A stretch of DNA of 64,000 nucleotides from Algoriphagus faecimaris. GTDB lineage: Bacteria > Bacteroidota > Bacteroidia > Cytophagales > Cyclobacteriaceae. The stretch is from the NCBI RefSeq assembly GCF_900101705.1, contig NZ_FNAC01000020.1:1-64000 (forward strand), read 5' to 3'. Both the position numbers and the translations under genes were made by a program. Shown one piece after another: positions 42,381-51,745 of the stretch (its first letter is position 1; every line of letters starts with the position of its first letter). The notes under the pieces were generated by a model. The model ran no database searches. It was not told the DNA's origin and saw nothing but the letters and a program-made list of their open reading frames with translations.

Positions 42381-43673
42381 TTAAATTACCTCAACGATAA
42401 AATAATTTTTTTTGCCCTTTTGGACCAGTAGGTATTTATCCTGAAGCAAATGACGAGTAGGAGCTGCCGCAAAATCAATCAATTTTTCCTTATTGATACT
42501 GACACCACCACCTTGGATCATTTTCCTCGCTTCGCCTTTGGAAGAGAAAATGACGCCCTGAGTCAAATCACCAAATAGATCGAGCACAGTCTCCAGGTTA
42601 TCATATTCGGTTTTTGGTATTTTTACTTGGGGAACACCCTCAAAGACTTGGAGGAAAGTTCGCTCATCCAAAGAAGCTAAATCTTCTGTAGAGGATTTGC
42701 CAAATAAAATCTCAGAAGCTTTCACAGCCATCTCATAGTCAGATTGGCTGTGTACCATGATGGTGACTTGCTTGGCAATTTCCTTCTGTAGGATTCTTAG
42801 ATGCGGAGCGGCCTGATGCTCTTTTTCTAAGTTTTCAATCGTATCCTGATCCAGAATCGTGAAAATCCGGATGTATTTAGAAGCATCCTCATCAGATACA
42901 TTAAGCCAAAACTGGTAGAAGGCATATGGGGAGGTTTTTTCAGGGTCTAGCCAAACCGATCCTCCTTCCGTCTTTCCAAATTTAGTCCCATCTGCTTTGG
43001 TAATTAGAGGAACGGTCAGTGCATAAGCGCTACCACCGCCCATTCTACGGATCAGTTCAGTACCTGTCACAATATTACCCCATTGATCAGATCCTCCCAG
43101 CTGAATGCTGCAGTTTTGATTTTTCCAAAGATGGTAAAAGTCATAACCCTGAATCAATTGATAGGAAAATTCAGTAAAGGAAAGTCCGTTTCCATCTTCT
43201 AGCCTTCTCTTGACACTGTCTTTGGCCATCATGTAGTTGACCGTAATGTGTTTTCCGACATCTCGGATAAACTCCAAAAATGAAAACTGAGACATCCAGT
43301 CGTAGTTGTTCACGAGCTCTGCTCGGTTTTGGGTGCCCCCGGAGAAATCAAGGAATTTAGAGAGTTGTTTTTGGATGGAAGCCACATTATGATCCAATGT
43401 TGCTTTATCCAAAAGATTTCGTTCAGCAGATTTAAAGGAAGGATCTCCAATCATCCCTGTGGCTCCTCCAACCAATGCAAAGGGTTTGTGTCCTGCTCTT
43501 TGGAAGTGTAGGAGTGTCATTACCCCAACCAAATGACCAATATGTAAAGAGTCAGCTGTAGGGTCAAAACCAAGATAAGCAGAAGCCATCCCTTTTTCCA
43601 GGTGTTCACTTAGTTCGGGGGTCATATCTTGGAGCATTCCTCTCCAGCGTAGTTCTTCTATAAATGAATTCAT
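42381..43673 (-). CDS. tyrS: Tyrosyl-tRNA synthetase
   Basis: Charges tRNA-Tyr. About 430 residues; I prefer the ATG at 43673 ([12 protein letters not shown]) over one 12 bases upstream, because a TATATTTG promoter box (43696-43703) would leave almost no leader for the earlier one. HIGH appears as [11 protein letters not shown], the KMSKS equivalent as KFGKTEGG, and the substrate-recognition segment as [14 protein letters not shown]-terminal S4 RNA-binding domain (about 360-430) completes the bacterial TyrRS form. Confidence 0.97.
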   Translation of the reverse strand: MNSFIEELRWRGMLQDMTPELSEHLEKGMASAYLGFDPTADSLHIGHLVGVMTLLHFQRAGHKPFALVGGATGMIGDPSFKSAERNLLDKATLDHNVASIQKQLSKFLDFSGGTQNRAELVNNYDWMSQFSFLEFIRDVGKHITVNYMMAKDSVKRRLEDGNGLSFTEFSYQLIQGYDFYHLWKNQNCSIQLGGSDQWGNIVTGTELIRRMGGGSAYALTVPLITKADGTKFGKTEGGSVWLDPEKTSPYAFYQFWLNVSDEDASKYIRIFTILDQDTIENLEKEHQAAPHLRILQKEIAKQVTIMVHSQSDYEMAVKASEILFGKSSTEDLASLDERTFLQVFEGVPQVKIPKTEYDNLETVLDLFGDLTQGVIFSSKGEARKMIQGGGVSINKEKLIDFAAAPTRHLLQDKYLLVQKGKKNYFIVEVI

Positions 43674-43695
43674 GTTTTCTATCAAATTGAAGCCG

Positions 43696-43703
43696 CAAAT
43701 ATA
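43696..43703 (-). promoter_or_regulatory. Minus-7 box for tyrS
   Basis: Minus-strand TATATTTG fits TAnnTTTG. Its position argues for the tyrS start at 43673. Confidence 0.45.
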
Positions 43704-43846
43704 GCCTTGTCTGACAAAGGAAGGAAGGAATACTTATAGGGATTAGTAGGAAATGACCATTTACAAGGAGAAAATCCTAAATCGAACAATTTGAAAAAAG
43801 GATGAGCAGAATTTTATGTACTTTCCGACTTCAAAAATATGATTCA

Positions 43847-46800
43847 ATGAAGAAGATTTCTACTATTATAGGGATGCTGCTCATGAATGGAGTAGCAGCA
43901 TACGCTCAGGAAGCACCTAAGTGGATGCGTTATCCAGCGATTTCACCCGATGGGAATACGATTGCTTTCACCTACAAAGGAGATTTGTACTCAGTACCAA
44001 GTGATGGAGGAGAGGCCAAGCAACTCACCTTTCATGAGGCACATGATTTTAAAGCAGTATGGAGTAAAGATGGGGAAAAGTTAGCCTTTGCTTCGGATCG
44101 GTATGGCAACTTTGATATTTTCCTCATGGACGCTACGGGCGGTCCTGCAGAACGATTGACTTTTCACTCTAACGATGAGCTTCCTTTTGACTTTTCAGCG
44201 GATGGGAGTTCGGTCATCTTTGGGGCAACCCGAATGGACATTGCCAGCCACCGGCAATATCCTACCGGTTCCCAGCCCGAACTCTACCAGGTTCCGGTCA
44301 CCGGAGGAAGGGTAGATCAAATCTGGACTATTCCTGCGGAATACGTTCAGTCCAATCAGGATGGTACCAAAATGATCTATCATGATAAGAAAGGTGGGGA
44401 AAATGAATGGAGAAAACATCATCAATCCGGTATCGCTCGAGATATTTGGATTTTTGATAAGGAAAGTAATTCTCATCAAATGCTCACGACTTTTTATGGA
44501 GAAGACAGGAATCCGGTCTTTTCACCCGATGAATCTGAAATCTATTATTTGAGCGAGGCCAATGGCAATTTTAATGTTTTTTCCATGGCCTTGAATAATC
44601 CCTCTGAGATAGAAGCCTTGACTAGTCTTGAAAATTTTCCGGTGAGATTTCTAAGCATTTCAGCAGATGGGAAAATGGCATTCAGCTACGATGGAGAGCT
44701 GTATACGCTGATCAAAGGAGGTACTCCGCAGAAAGTGGCCGTCACTCTTCGTACGCAAGCCATTAGCAATTCTGACAATTTTATTTCGATTAACGGTGGA
44801 GTGAGAGAAATGAGTATTTCGCCCGACGGCAAAGAAATTGCATTCATAGCGAGAGGCGAGGTATTTGTGACTTCTGTCGATGGATCACTGACAAAAAGGA
44901 TCACCAACACCCCAGAGCAGGAGCGATTTGTGGAATTTGCCCCAGATGGTAAGTCAATAATCTATGCCAGTGAACGGGAAGGGCATTGGCAGATCTTCAA
45001 AGCATCAAAATCAAGAAGTGAAGAGCCTTTCTTTTTTGCTTCTACTTTGATTCAAGAAGAAGAAATGTTTGCTTTTGAAGGAGACGCTTACCTTCCAAAA
45101 CTTTCACCAGACGGTAAAAAATTAGCCTATGTAGAAGATCGCCGCACGCTGAAGGTAATGGATTTGGAGAATAAAAGTTCAGTTACTTTGATGACTCCGG
45201 AGCAGCTTTTTCACATGAGCGACGGAGATCAGTATTTCACTTGGAGTCCAGATAGTAAATGGTTATTGGCTACTTATCGGCCTACTATGGTCAATTCTGA
45301 GGTAGTTTTGCTCGATGCCTCTGGCAAAGAAGAGATGAGAAAAATCACTCAGTCAGGCTATAGCGATGATAGAGCTACTTGGGTTAATGATGGCAAGCAA
45401 ATGCTATGGTTTTCCAATCGTGATGGTCTGAGAAGTTATGCTACAAGTGGGCGAAGTGAGGACGATGTCTACATGATGTTTTTCCAAAAATCCGCTTGGG
45501 ATAAATTTAATCTCTCTAAAGACGAGTTTGACTTGATGAAGGAGATTGAAAAATCTAAAAAAGATAAAGAAGAAGCGTCTAAAGAAGAGGATAAGAAAGA
45601 AGTCGTAGAGCCTTTATCTTTTGATTGGGATGATTTGGAGGAGCGGAAAGCAAGGCTTACCATTCATTCCAGTAATCTTGGTGATGCGGTGCTGAGCAAA
45701 GATGGGGAAAAGCTGTTTTACCTCGCTCGATTTGAAAAGGGAATGAACCTGTGGAGCACTAATCTTCGAACCAAGGAAACTAAGCAGGAGATTGCTTTAA
45801 ATGCTGGATTTGGTAGACTGACTTGGGACAAAGACATGAAAAATCTGTATTTGCTTAGCGACGGTGCTATCTCTAAAATCAATCCAGAATCCATGAAGAG
45901 AGAATCAATTAAAATCAGTGGAGAGATGACCTATGACAGAGAGGCTGAATTGGCTTATTTATTTGAGCATATCTGGCTGAGAACAAAAGGAATTTTTTAC
46001 ACTCCTGACATGCATGGCGTAGATTGGGAAAAGTCCAAAACAGATTATCAAAAGTACTTACCTCATGTGGGTAACAATTACGAGTTTGCAGAGATGATTT
46101 CTGAAATGATAGGTGAACTCAATGTTTCCCATGCAGGCGCAAGATATTCCAGAAGCATTCCTATGGCGGATGCAACAGCCGCTTTGGGTATATTCTGGGA
46201 TTATGATCATGAAGGAAACGGGATTAAGATTACAGAGATTCTTCCCGGTGGACCATTAGACAAATCAGAGTTTTCAGTTTCACCAGGAATGATAATTCAG
46301 AAAATTGATGGTCAAGATATCGCACCGACAATAGACTTTGCGCAGCTTCTCAACAGAAAGGCGGATAAGTTTACTCTTCTTGAGATCAGCGACGCCAATG
46401 GTGCAAATGCTCAGCAAATTACAATCAAACCGATCACCTTGGGAGAAGAAAATCGCTTGTTGTATCGTCGATGGGTAAAGAAAAATCAAGCTGAAGTTGC
46501 TGAGAAAAGTGGTGGCAAATTAGGCTATGTACATATTCCAGGCATGAGTGATGGACCCTATCGAAATGTATATGAAGAAATGATGGGCAAATACCACGAT
46601 ACGGATGCTGTGATAGTTGATACTCGGTTTAATGGTGGCGGAGACTTGGTGGCAGATTTAGCTATGTTTTTTACTGGTGATCGCTTCTTGACCTATGCCA
46701 CGGAAAGCAAAGTAGTAGGTTATGAGCCTACGGCTAGATGGACTAAGCCTACCTTGGCGATGTTTAATGAAGCCAATTATTCGGATGGACATTGCTTCGC

Positions 46801-47065
46801 TTGTGGCTATACCGATCTGAATATTGGGATTACAGTGGGCATGCCTACTCCAGGAACCTGCTCTTTTGCAGGTTGGGAAAGTCTTCCAAATGGTGTGAGA
46901 TGGGGAGCTGTGCCGATTTCGGCTAAAAACAAAGCAGGAGAGTGGCTAGAAAATAATGAAACTAGACCTCAAATTGAAGTCAAGAATATGCCAGGGAAAA
47001 TTGATCAGGGCATAGATCAGCAATTGGAGCGAGCAATCGAAGAATTACTTAAAGAAGTAAATTAA
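43847..47065 (+). CDS. Tricorn-like protease (S41 family), exported
   Basis: A 1072-residue secreted or periplasmic peptidase. Start at 43847 (MKKISTIIGMLLMNGVAAYAQ) gives a proper signal peptide; an ATG 45 bases upstream does not. Two WD40/PD40-type beta-propellers (about 25-330 and 340-690) carry ISPDGN, FSADGS, FSPDES and SPDGKK repeats. A Lys/Glu-rich linker (about 565-595) is followed by the core domain, a PDZ domain (about 770-860) and the S41 protease domain. Catalytic candidates match Tricorn: His in GELNVSHAGARY (about 760) and Ser in NEANYSDGHCF (about 978), with VDTRFNGGGDL as the S41 strand. It degrades peptides; it is probably periplasmic, unlike archaeal Tricorn. Confidence 0.92.
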   Translation: MKKISTIIGMLLMNGVAAYAQEAPKWMRYPAISPDGNTIAFTYKGDLYSVPSDGGEAKQLTFHEAHDFKAVWSKDGEKLAFASDRYGNFDIFLMDATGGPAERLTFHSNDELPFDFSADGSSVIFGATRMDIASHRQYPTGSQPELYQVPVTGGRVDQIWTIPAEYVQSNQDGTKMIYHDKKGGENEWRKHHQSGIARDIWIFDKESNSHQMLTTFYGEDRNPVFSPDESEIYYLSEANGNFNVFSMALNNPSEIEALTSLENFPVRFLSISADGKMAFSYDGELYTLIKGGTPQKVAVTLRTQAISNSDNFISINGGVREMSISPDGKEIAFIARGEVFVTSVDGSLTKRITNTPEQERFVEFAPDGKSIIYASEREGHWQIFKASKSRSEEPFFFASTLIQEEEMFAFEGDAYLPKLSPDGKKLAYVEDRRTLKVMDLENKSSVTLMTPEQLFHMSDGDQYFTWSPDSKWLLATYRPTMVNSEVVLLDASGKEEMRKITQSGYSDDRATWVNDGKQMLWFSNRDGLRSYATSGRSEDDVYMMFFQKSAWDKFNLSKDEFDLMKEIEKSKKDKEEASKEEDKKEVVEPLSFDWDDLEERKARLTIHSSNLGDAVLSKDGEKLFYLARFEKGMNLWSTNLRTKETKQEIALNAGFGRLTWDKDMKNLYLLSDGAISKINPESMKRESIKISGEMTYDREAELAYLFEHIWLRTKGIFYTPDMHGVDWEKSKTDYQKYLPHVGNNYEFAEMISEMIGELNVSHAGARYSRSIPMADATAALGIFWDYDHEGNGIKITEILPGGPLDKSEFSVSPGMIIQKIDGQDIAPTIDFAQLLNRKADKFTLLEISDANGANAQQITIKPITLGEENRLLYRRWVKKNQAEVAEKSGGKLGYVHIPGMSDGPYRNVYEEMMGKYHDTDAVIVDTRFNGGGDLVADLAMFFTGDRFLTYATESKVVGYEPTARWTKPTLAMFNEANYSDGHCFACGYTDLNIGITVGMPTPGTCSFAGWESLPNGVRWGAVPISAKNKAGEWLENNETRPQIEVKNMPGKIDQGIDQQLERAIEELLKEVN

Positions 47066-47080
47066 TAGTGTTCATTTAAG

Positions 47081-47122
47081 GGTAGCCTTTTTCGAGTCTC
47101 ATTTGAAAAAGGCTGCCTTTTT
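47081..47122 (+). terminator. Intrinsic terminator of the Tricorn-like gene
   Basis: GGTAGCCTTTTTC (47081-47093) pairs with GAAAAAGGCTGCC (47105-47117), one G-U pair, then a T-run. Confidence 0.85.
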
Positions 47123-47820
47123 CTAAAGGAAGGGTAGGTCTTTACTTTTACTATTTTAGGTGCTACCACGACTTTAATGAAAAGACCTCTGATAAAATTG
47201 GTAATAAATCATTTTACCAACGTAATAGTTTGAATTGGACTGAAATCTTTCGGTTATGGGGCCCTTCGGTATTTTCGGTTTTGGAGTGCTTTGCAAACCC
47301 GTTAAGAAAATGACTTGGCTCGCGAGGTATCGAGAGGACAAGGCGTAAAGAAAATGCCCAGTGGGCATTTTTAGGCTTGGGCCGGTTTGAGGGACGGAGT
47401 CATTTTTAGGGTGGCAAAGCAGGACAAAATTCCGCTGTGTACTAGGTTTTAACATGTAGAAGGCGTCACCAGCGGAAAGAAAAGAACGGGGCCAAGACTT
47501 TTGGATACTTTTTGCCTGTCCGCCGAAGGAGGAGTCTTCAAAAGTATCAAGGAAAAAAGATTTAAAAAGCTTAAGATCAGGCCAAGCATTTCAGTTTAGG
47601 CCAAATCATTTTCATGCCTCACTTGACCCGACTGATAAAGCAAAACAAAAAGGTTTAATGTCATTTTCAGAGTGGAAAGACTAACCTGTTCATTCATAAC
47701 TTTATCAAAATAAAATTGCGGACAAAACTTGTCTTCTCCTTAAATTAAGGGTAGAACCCTATTTTAAAATTATCCTGCTTGATATGGAATAGGCCAAATT
47801 GAAGTGAAAAGATGGCAAAT
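47123..47820. other. Long non-coding intergenic stretch with several hairpins
   Basis: About 700 bases with no credible gene. Inverted repeats seen: ATGCCC-AGT-GGGCAT (47354-47368), TTCCGCTG/CAGCGGAA (47430-47437 with 47470-47477), and two interlocking pairs, AAGACT/AGTCTT (47494, 47533) and GATACTTTT/AAAAGTATC (47504-47512 with 47540-47548). An 93-residue frame on the minus strand (47174-47455) has low-complexity, unstructured composition and runs through hairpins. It resembles a dispersed repeat or decayed element, but no second copy lies in this window. Confidence 0.55.
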
Positions 47821-47851
47821 AAAAAAGCCGGGTAAACAACCCGGCTTTTTT
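47821..47851 (-). terminator. Intrinsic terminator of the BlaI-like gene
   Basis: Perfect stem AAAAAAGCCGGGT / ACCCGGCTTTTTT with loop AAACA, 38 bases beyond the blaI-like stop. It can also serve the plus strand. Confidence 0.9.
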
Positions 47852-47889
47852 ACTTTAATAATGCTTATCCAAAAATTACGAATCCTATT

Positions 47890-48219
47890 TTACTGATAGG
47901 TCTTGTTATTCAAAGCGTCGTCATTCTTGAAGAAGGACTGAAGCTTTCCAAACGAACTATCAAAGTATCCCTCAAGCATACGCTTGATAATAAAGGTTCT
48001 GTATTCATCCTTGGATACAATGGGAAAATACTCATGGCTTTTGCCATAAGACTTGTGACTGACAAACCCTTTTCTTTCAAGAATTCTTACAATCGTCGAA
48101 ACGGTGTTGTAAGCGGGTTTTGGCTCTGGCATTGGGACTAAGATATCTTTGACGAATCCTCGCTCGATATCCCAGAGGATTTGCATGATTTCCTCTTCTG
48201 CTCTAGTTAATGGTTTCAT
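47890..48219 (-). CDS. BlaI/MecI/CopY family transcriptional repressor
   Basis: A 109-residue winged-helix repressor. The recognisable N terminus is MKPLTRAEEEIMQILWDIERGFVKDIL and the recognition region YNTVSTIVRILERKGFVSHKS, as in BlaI. In other genomes BlaI-type genes sit beside an M56 (BlaR) sensor peptidase; here no such gene is adjacent, and the upstream neighbour is a fatty-acid desaturase. Confidence 0.9.
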   Translation of the reverse strand: MKPLTRAEEEIMQILWDIERGFVKDILVPMPEPKPAYNTVSTIVRILERKGFVSHKSYGKSHEYFPIVSKDEYRTFIIKRMLEGYFDSSFGKLQSFFKNDDALNNKTYQ

Positions 48220-48346
48220 AAGGTGTTAAGTTTTAAATCGATAGAAAATTATCAGTTTAGTTTCTTATATCCAAAGAAATTAGACAAAGAGTTTGTTTTT
48301 TAGTTTAAAAAAAGTCATAAGTCCTTGATTATTAGGCGAAAAAAAT

Positions 48347-48364
48347 TAGTCTCCGAAGAGACTA
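48347..48364 (-). terminator. UUCG-tetraloop terminator of the desaturase gene
   Basis: On the minus strand TAGTCTC-TTCG-GAGACTA, an extra-stable CUUCGG loop, followed by a T-run. It begins just beyond the desaturase stop. Confidence 0.85.
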
Positions 48365-48370
48365 TTTTTT

Positions 48371-49120
48371 TTATGCCGTTCTTAATTTTATTATACCACT
48401 TGCGTGCAGCAAGCGGACAATCGGGTAGGTTGGATCAAATTCGTACCATTTTACAGCGAAGTTTGGCCGGTTAGGTAGTTTATGATGATTGTTTTGGAAA
48501 AGCTCTCCCAGCATCAAAACGTCTAAAAGCAAACTGTTTTTCGATTTGTCGTTATTGTCAAAGTTGGCATATCCGTATTTGTGACCACTCCAATTGACGA
48601 TCGCTCCATGTACGGGCCCCATCAAAAAATGAATGGGAAGAAGGAAGTACATCCACCAATGTGTACCGGCTAATTCAAAGACAGAAATACTCAATACGTA
48701 AATTGCAATGTAAACCAATCCCCAAGCCAATCGGATTAGCATATTATCAGCCATCCTGTCAAAAGAGTTCCAATCAGGAATATCCTTTGAGAACCGCTCT
48801 TCGGGCTTTAATTTGAAAGAAAAGTAATCATTGTAAATGTTTTTGGTCTTCCACATCATTGTAAATAGATTTTCTGTATGATGCGGACTATGTGGATCTT
48901 TGGGAGTATCCGAATAGGCATGGTGCATTCTATGCAAAATGGCATAGGCTCTCGGAGATAGATAGGAGCTACCTTGCCACATCCAGGTGAATACATAAAA
49001 GAAACGTTCCCACCATTTGTTCATTACAAACATCTGATGTGCTGCATAGCGGTGTAGAAAGAAACTCTGGCAAAATAGCGAGAAGTACCAGTGCAAAAGA
49101 AAGAAGATAATGATAATCAC
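48371..49120 (-). CDS. Acyl-CoA / fatty acid desaturase (delta-9 type)
   Basis: A 249-residue integral membrane di-iron enzyme that introduces a double bond in acyl chains. Three histidine boxes are present: HRYAAH (23-28), HRMHHAYSD (about 63) and NNHHKLPN (about 213), with four hydrophobic segments. It is shorter than eukaryotic desaturases but normal for bacteria. A TATATTTG box lies 27-34 bases upstream at 49147-49154. It probably adjusts membrane fluidity. Confidence 0.9.
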   Translation of the reverse strand: MIIIIFFLLHWYFSLFCQSFFLHRYAAHQMFVMNKWWERFFYVFTWMWQGSSYLSPRAYAILHRMHHAYSDTPKDPHSPHHTENLFTMMWKTKNIYNDYFSFKLKPEERFSKDIPDWNSFDRMADNMLIRLAWGLVYIAIYVLSISVFELAGTHWWMYFLLPIHFLMGPVHGAIVNWSGHKYGYANFDNNDKSKNSLLLDVLMLGELFQNNHHKLPNRPNFAVKWYEFDPTYPIVRLLHASGIIKLRTA

Positions 49121-49146
49121 TCGAAATTTGGTTTTAATTGTTTTGA

Positions 49147-49154
49147 CAAATATA
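49147..49154 (-). promoter_or_regulatory. Minus-7 box for the desaturase gene
   Basis: Minus-strand TATATTTG, exact to TAnnTTTG, about 27 bases before the ATG. Confidence 0.45.
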
Positions 49155-49254
49155 AGGCTTGAATCTTAGACTTTAAGATTCTTGGATTTTCCCACATTAG
49201 GAAAATCGCATGATTTAAATCAATTTTTTTTAATTTTAAAGAAATCCAACAGCT

Positions 49255-49620
49255 ATGAGTCAAAATTCCATTGCCAAAAATTTCTTAATTAAAATTTTAC
49301 TAGGAAGTATCTCAGTGATGATCGCTACCTTTTTCCTTTCAGGTGTCCAAATAGACGGCTGGATCACAGGTATTCTTCTGGCAGCAGTCCTTATTCTGAT
49401 CAACCTTACGGTTAAGCCGCTGATGATTATCTTGACCCTTCCTTTGACTTTGATCACACTTGGATTGTTCTTGTTGGTGATCAATGCCCTGATGATCCTA
49501 TTAGCAGATCAAATCATTCCTGGTTTTTCGGTAGATGGTTTCTGGTGGGCACTCATCTTTGCTATACTAACGAGTCTGATCAATTCCTTGTTCGGAAACA
49601 ATCTTAATTCAGACTATTAA
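49255..49620 (+). CDS. Four-span membrane protein, mycobacterial 4TMS phage-holin family
   Basis: A 121-residue inner-membrane protein with four closely packed hydrophobic segments and the family phrases LAAVLILINLTVKPLMIILTLPLT and ALIFAILTSLINSLFG (PF04020). Despite the family name it is a common chromosomal protein with no known lysis role. It overlaps the convergent AlbA-domain gene by 12 bases. Confidence 0.85.
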   Translation: MSQNSIAKNFLIKILLGSISVMIATFFLSGVQIDGWITGILLAAVLILINLTVKPLMIILTLPLTLITLGLFLLVINALMILLADQIIPGFSVDGFWWALIFAILTSLINSLFGNNLNSDY

Positions 49621-50043
49621 TTTACTCTGGTCTCCCTCTCTTTTGTATTTCTTAAGCGAACCGTCTGTAGAAAGATAACTTATTGGCCCTTCTTTTGATT
49701 TAGTAATATTTACTTTAAGAATAAGTTTCTCTACTTCTTCATAAGGAGATGGATTAGGGTCTTCCCATCGAATTTCTTCTGTGGTCAATTGTGCGGGAGG
49801 TACACAATATGCTGCATTGGCACTTTCGACCATATATCGCTCTTCTTCTGGATCAATCCCGACAACACGTTTTTGATCGGAAATACCAATGAGAATCGTC
49901 CCACCCAAAGCATTGGCCATAGCGGCAATAGTTTTGGCAATTTTACGTTTTGAAGTTATCTTCTGCTTGAATTCCAGACGAGTATCTTCCTGTGATTTTA
50001 GTGTCCTTTCTATAAAATCTTCTTCAATATTTTCAGAATTCAT
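49609..50043 (-). CDS. AlbA_2 (Schlafen-like) domain protein
   Basis: A 144-residue protein consisting of just one AlbA_2 domain, recognised by EDTRLEFKQKI and IAAMANALGGTILIGISDQ near residues 22-60. This domain binds nucleic acid or nucleotide in putative ATP-binding regulators; usually it is followed by further domains that are absent here. Its C terminus overlaps the convergent membrane protein gene. Confidence 0.8.
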   Translation of the reverse strand: MNSENIEEDFIERTLKSQEDTRLEFKQKITSKRKIAKTIAAMANALGGTILIGISDQKRVVGIDPEEERYMVESANAAYCVPPAQLTTEEIRWEDPNPSPYEEVEKLILKVNITKSKEGPISYLSTDGSLKKYKREGDQSKLIV

Positions 50044-50147
50044 TTTTGGAGATTAAATTTTACTACTAAATTACTTTGGACCTTAGTATTCCTAACTTAT
50101 ATTTCCGAAACGAGAATTAGAAATAACCATTCCATACTATTTTGATT

Positions 50148-50696
50148 ATGAATCCAGGCTTTGATCCCAATACCATTGAAGCGTTGAAAGCGGAATTAAA
50201 ATCCCTTAATCAACCTTATAAACTTATTCCTGATCAGGAAAATTCAGATGAATATGTGAACTTTTACTTTTTAGGTATGTATGAAGGAAAAGAAGTGATC
50301 TACGACGCTGCGCTTTATACGTTAAGATTGCATCATTCCAGTGAGGTATATGAATTAGCTGAGCATGAAGCTGCCAAAAAATTTCCGGATTTTAATGGCA
50401 TTCGGTATGAGGAAGACGAAAACGGTAACCTTTTGCCATTGACTAGTGAAGAAGAGGAGGTGGGCTGGTTCATCACCGAAATCATTATGGAGATCGAAGA
50501 GGAGGAAACTGTGAAGGTTCAGGAGTTCGTTGATTTGGATACTCATCATGACTACGGGATAGGTTTGGACGCTGCATTAAATGTCGAATTTATCGACGAT
50601 GCAGTTATTCGTAAATTTGTTCAAGAATTTAACGATGACACGCTTATCCTGGATGATACGCTGTACACTTTCCAGTCTGAGGAAGAGGACGTTTAA
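50148..50696 (+). CDS. Conserved acidic hypothetical protein
   Basis: A 182-residue soluble protein, strongly acidic (runs such as EEEEVGW and EIEEEETVKV), with no signal or membrane segment. The ATG at 50148 is preferred over a TTG six bases upstream. I do not recognise a family. It is followed by a terminator that abuts the next start codon. Confidence 0.7.
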   Translation: MNPGFDPNTIEALKAELKSLNQPYKLIPDQENSDEYVNFYFLGMYEGKEVIYDAALYTLRLHHSSEVYELAEHEAAKKFPDFNGIRYEEDENGNLLPLTSEEEEVGWFITEIIMEIEEEETVKVQEFVDLDTHHDYGIGLDAALNVEFIDDAVIRKFVQEFNDDTLILDDTLYTFQSEEEDV

Positions 50697-50716
50697 TTGA
50701 AAAAAACATTTCTTAG

Positions 50717-50747
50717 AAGCGCTTGTTAAAGTTCAAGCGTTTTTTTT
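50717..50747 (+). terminator. Terminator abutting the deacetylase start codon
   Basis: AAGCGCTTG pairs with CAAGCGTTT (one G-U), followed by eight T that run straight into the ATG at 50748. Its position could make it an attenuator for the following gene. Confidence 0.75.
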
Positions 50748-51650
50748 ATGCTTAAAATTGCCTGGTCACCCGAATATTGTCACCCTTTACCTGAAGGCCA
50801 TCGCTTTCCGATGGAAAAATACGAGCTGCTTCCTGAGCAGCTGCTCTACGAAGGTACAGTCACGCAGCAAAATTTCTTCAAACCAACTCCAGTAACTGAG
50901 GATTTGATTTTGCAAGCGCATCATCCGGAATACTGGAAAAAATTGAAAACCCTGAGTCTTTCTAAATCTGAAATCAGGGCAACGGGTTTTCCTTTGAGTA
51001 AATCTTTGATCGACCGGGAAGTACTGATTGCAGGAGGTTCTGTTCAGGCCGCTGATTTTGCCCTTAAGTATGGCATCGCGCTGAATATAGCTGGTGGCAC
51101 CCACCATGCCTATTCGGATCGGGGAGAGGGCTTTTGCCTGCTGAATGATATTGCTCTTACCAGCAAGTATTTACAAATAAGTGACAAGGCAAAAAAAATA
51201 TTGGTCCTTGATCTTGATGTTCATCAAGGAAATGGTACTGCCGAGATTTTCAAAGATGATCCCTCAGTTTTTACTTTCAGTATGCATGGGGCCAAAAACT
51301 ATCCTCATCGAAAGGAGCAATCCGATTGGGATATTCCTCTAGAGGATGGAACGCAAGATGAGCATTATTTAAATTTACTCAGTGAGAGTTTAGCTACTTT
51401 AAAGCGGCGATTTGATCCTGATTTTATTATCTATCAATGTGGTGTGGATGTACTCAGCACGGATAAGCTCGGTCGACTTGGGATGACTATAGAAGGAGTA
51501 AAAGAGAGAGATAAACAGGTATTGGAATTTGCTAAGCGTCAAGAATTGCCTATCATGTGCTGCATGGGAGGAGGATATAGCGGCAAAATTGCTCAAATTA
51601 TAGAAGCACACGCTCAAGTTTATCGTCTGGCTCAAGAGCTTTTTTTCTGA
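50748..51650 (+). CDS. Histone-deacetylase superfamily protein (acetoin utilisation / acetylpolyamine amidohydrolase-like)
   Basis: A 300-residue zinc hydrolase removing acyl groups from amines. The active site is complete: GGTHHAYSDRGEGFC (charge-relay His pair), LDLDVHQGNG (zinc Asp and His), and CMGGGYS at the end. The family beginning HPLPEGHRFPMEKYELL supports the ATG at 50748. The substrate (acetylated protein lysine or polyamine) cannot be told apart. The start codon directly follows a terminator T-run. Confidence 0.9.
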   Translation: MLKIAWSPEYCHPLPEGHRFPMEKYELLPEQLLYEGTVTQQNFFKPTPVTEDLILQAHHPEYWKKLKTLSLSKSEIRATGFPLSKSLIDREVLIAGGSVQAADFALKYGIALNIAGGTHHAYSDRGEGFCLLNDIALTSKYLQISDKAKKILVLDLDVHQGNGTAEIFKDDPSVFTFSMHGAKNYPHRKEQSDWDIPLEDGTQDEHYLNLLSESLATLKRRFDPDFIIYQCGVDVLSTDKLGRLGMTIEGVKERDKQVLEFAKRQELPIMCCMGGGYSGKIAQIIEAHAQVYRLAQELFF

Positions 51651-51687
51651 TTGTGTTGATTTTAAGATTTCCTCACAAGTTAGACTC

Positions 51688-51716
51688 TTGGAAAATCAAT
51701 ACTTTCTTTATATTTG
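51688..51716 (+). promoter_or_regulatory. Bacteroidota-type promoter for the Skp-like gene
   Basis: TTG (51688-51690), 18-base spacer, TATATTTG (51709-51716). It lies 30 bases before the GTG start at 51746 and inside the otherwise open upstream frame, showing that translation cannot begin at 51653. Confidence 0.6.
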
Positions 51717-51745
51717 CGCCCTTGTCATCAATAATAATTTTAAAA

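Noticed and set aside
47174-47455. 93-residue minus-strand frame as a gene
   Set aside because: It crosses hairpins, has no recognisable domain and lies in a region that looks non-coding.
49255-49620. Prophage because of a holin-family protein
   Set aside because: No other phage genes nearby, and this family is common in normal chromosomes.
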